Part shown: piece by piece, positions 62,901 through 64,000 of the stretch
Layout: each line of letters begins with the position of its first letter
Numbering within the stretch: position 1 is the stretch's first letter
Source: Tyto alba
Lineage: Eukaryota; Chordata; Aves; Strigiformes; Tytonidae
Assembly: GCF_018691265.1 (NCBI RefSeq)
Contig: NW_024881329.1
Coordinates: forward strand, 1,364,001 to 1,428,000
DNA length: 64,000 nucleotides
Direction: 5' to 3'
Notes under the pieces: model-generated
Seen by the model: the letters and a program-made list of their open reading frames with translations, nothing else
Told to the model about the DNA's origin: nothing
The model's database searches: none
Made by a program: the position numbers and the translations under genes

Positions 62901-64000
62901 TGCATGATGTGTTCATAGTATGCCTAGAAATTCTGCATGTGGCCTGCAACACCAGAGCGATATTTGTGTACCTTAATCCAGCTGCTGATCGGGGTTTCAG
63001 CTGTAAAGACCGGAGTGCTTCATCCCAGCTGGAGTGAGAGATGTACCGTTGGCAATGCTGTCACTCCCATTCATGGCAGAGGCTCTCCAAAGCTGGCAGA
63101 GAGCATGGGTCACTGCATGTATTACTGTGACACACACGAAAGCCAAAATGCTTGATTTGCCATTTATTAAGCTGTCTGTGTAGTGCTCTTGTTTTTCTGT
63201 TGTGCTAGGTTACATCCTGGAACGCTTGGGGAACATGTGGTGCTCATTAAATATTTCTCAATAGATCAACAACAGTTGTGAATCGGTGGAGGTCTGTGGT
63301 AACAAACAGAGGTTGCCAAATCACTAGTGTCTGACAAAAGCAAAGTGGTTGCAGGGTGGGAGCCAGCTCACCTATCCTAGTCCTCTGTATTGTCAGTCTC
63401 AAAGGTGACACCTGCTCCCCACTGTTTTGAGGTGTTGCATTTGTTTCCTCACCTCTTGGTGTCCAGTTTAGGGATGCTGGCAGATGTTAGCAGCAGCAGG
63501 GAAATCACGGGGAAGCAGAGGTCCATTTGTGCCTAGTTATGCAACCATGGGGTAAGTGCTTGATTTTAGAAAGATAACTGTGTCTGATCCTTCAAGGACC
63601 CTTGGTTGTCCTTTGTTTTAATGTGAAGCATATGGCTGTAGTGTGGAGCTGAGGGTAACAATTCAAGCCAGAGACACAGATTTCTGATGGTGACTGTGAT
63701 CTGTGTTGGCAAATAGAAAACTTCAACAACCCCTTTAAATCTTATGTTGTATGCTTTTTTCAGTTAACTTTGTAATTGGTTGCTATAGCAGAATTGATTA
63801 CTGGTGGTTTGAATACACTTGAATAGAGACTGAAATAACATATGATATTTTCATTTTAGTTTAACTTATTTTCCCTGTCCCCCTGTCTTTTGTATTTTGA
63901 ATGCAGGTTAAGAAAAGGGGGCTGGGAGGGAGATTGATTTGTCATAATGTGTCCTGCATATAACATTAACTACATTTTTAAACAGAGCCATTACTAGGTG

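Larger units (their letters stand above)
53276..64000. other. noncoding stretch to window end, presumed TSPAN4 intron (right part)
   Basis: No coding exon recognised up to the last base, so the window ends before any readable TSPAN4 coding exon. Notable content: A18 at 54824-54841, old foldback repeats at 57317-57390 and 59893-59960, a perfect 24-bp palindrome at 59203-59226, A14 near 59162, and T16 near 62791-62806. The remainder is unique AT-rich sequence with only short chance frames. Confidence 0.4.

Overview
The window looks like nuclear DNA from a bird. Three things point that way: LTRs of the kind abundant in bird endogenous retroviruses, a CR1 LINE 3'-end fragment, and old amniote repeats (MIR-like and foldback types). 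The species cannot be named from the sequence. There is no bacterial or phage-like content and no CRISPR array. Almost all open frames over 60 codons are chance, or lie in GC-rich LTR or CpG-island sequence.

Only one protein-coding gene can be read with confidence. POLR2L (RPABC5/RPB10, 67 residues, shared subunit of RNA polymerases I, II and III) lies on the minus strand. Its coding exons are 12250-12156 and 8709-8601, with a 3.4 kb intron between them. Its promoter lies in a strong CpG island (about 12345-13850). In mammals POLR2L is head-to-head with TSPAN4 and has CD151 on its other side. The island is therefore probably a bidirectional promoter, and the 50 kb to its right is probably the 5' noncoding exon and long first intron(s) of TSPAN4 on the plus strand. 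No TSPAN4 or CD151 coding exon was recognised, so those assignments rest on synteny only.

Layout: 1-79, 3' end of an LTR running in from the left. 80-5730, noncoding with old repeats. 5731-6805, a solo ERV LTR with intact 5-bp target duplications (AAAGG). 6811-8280, noncoding. 8280-12790, POLR2L. 12345-13850, CpG island and divergent promoter. 13850-31632, presumed TSPAN4 intron. 31638-33396, a compound ERV remnant flanked by TTGAG duplications: two unlike LTRs separated by only 27 bp. 33402-64000, more presumed intron with a CR1 scrap, MIR-like pieces, foldback repeats, homopolymers and one 24-bp perfect palindrome.

The most interesting signals are in the retroviral remnants. The two long LTRs, 26 kb apart, share a gap-free 393-bp core with only seven differences, all transitions, while both flanks are much more diverged. 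This suggests gene conversion or an assembly artefact. The compound element at 31.6-33.4 kb has non-matching LTRs inside one target duplication, joined by what looks like a primer-binding-site start fused to a polypurine tract. No new gene system was found.
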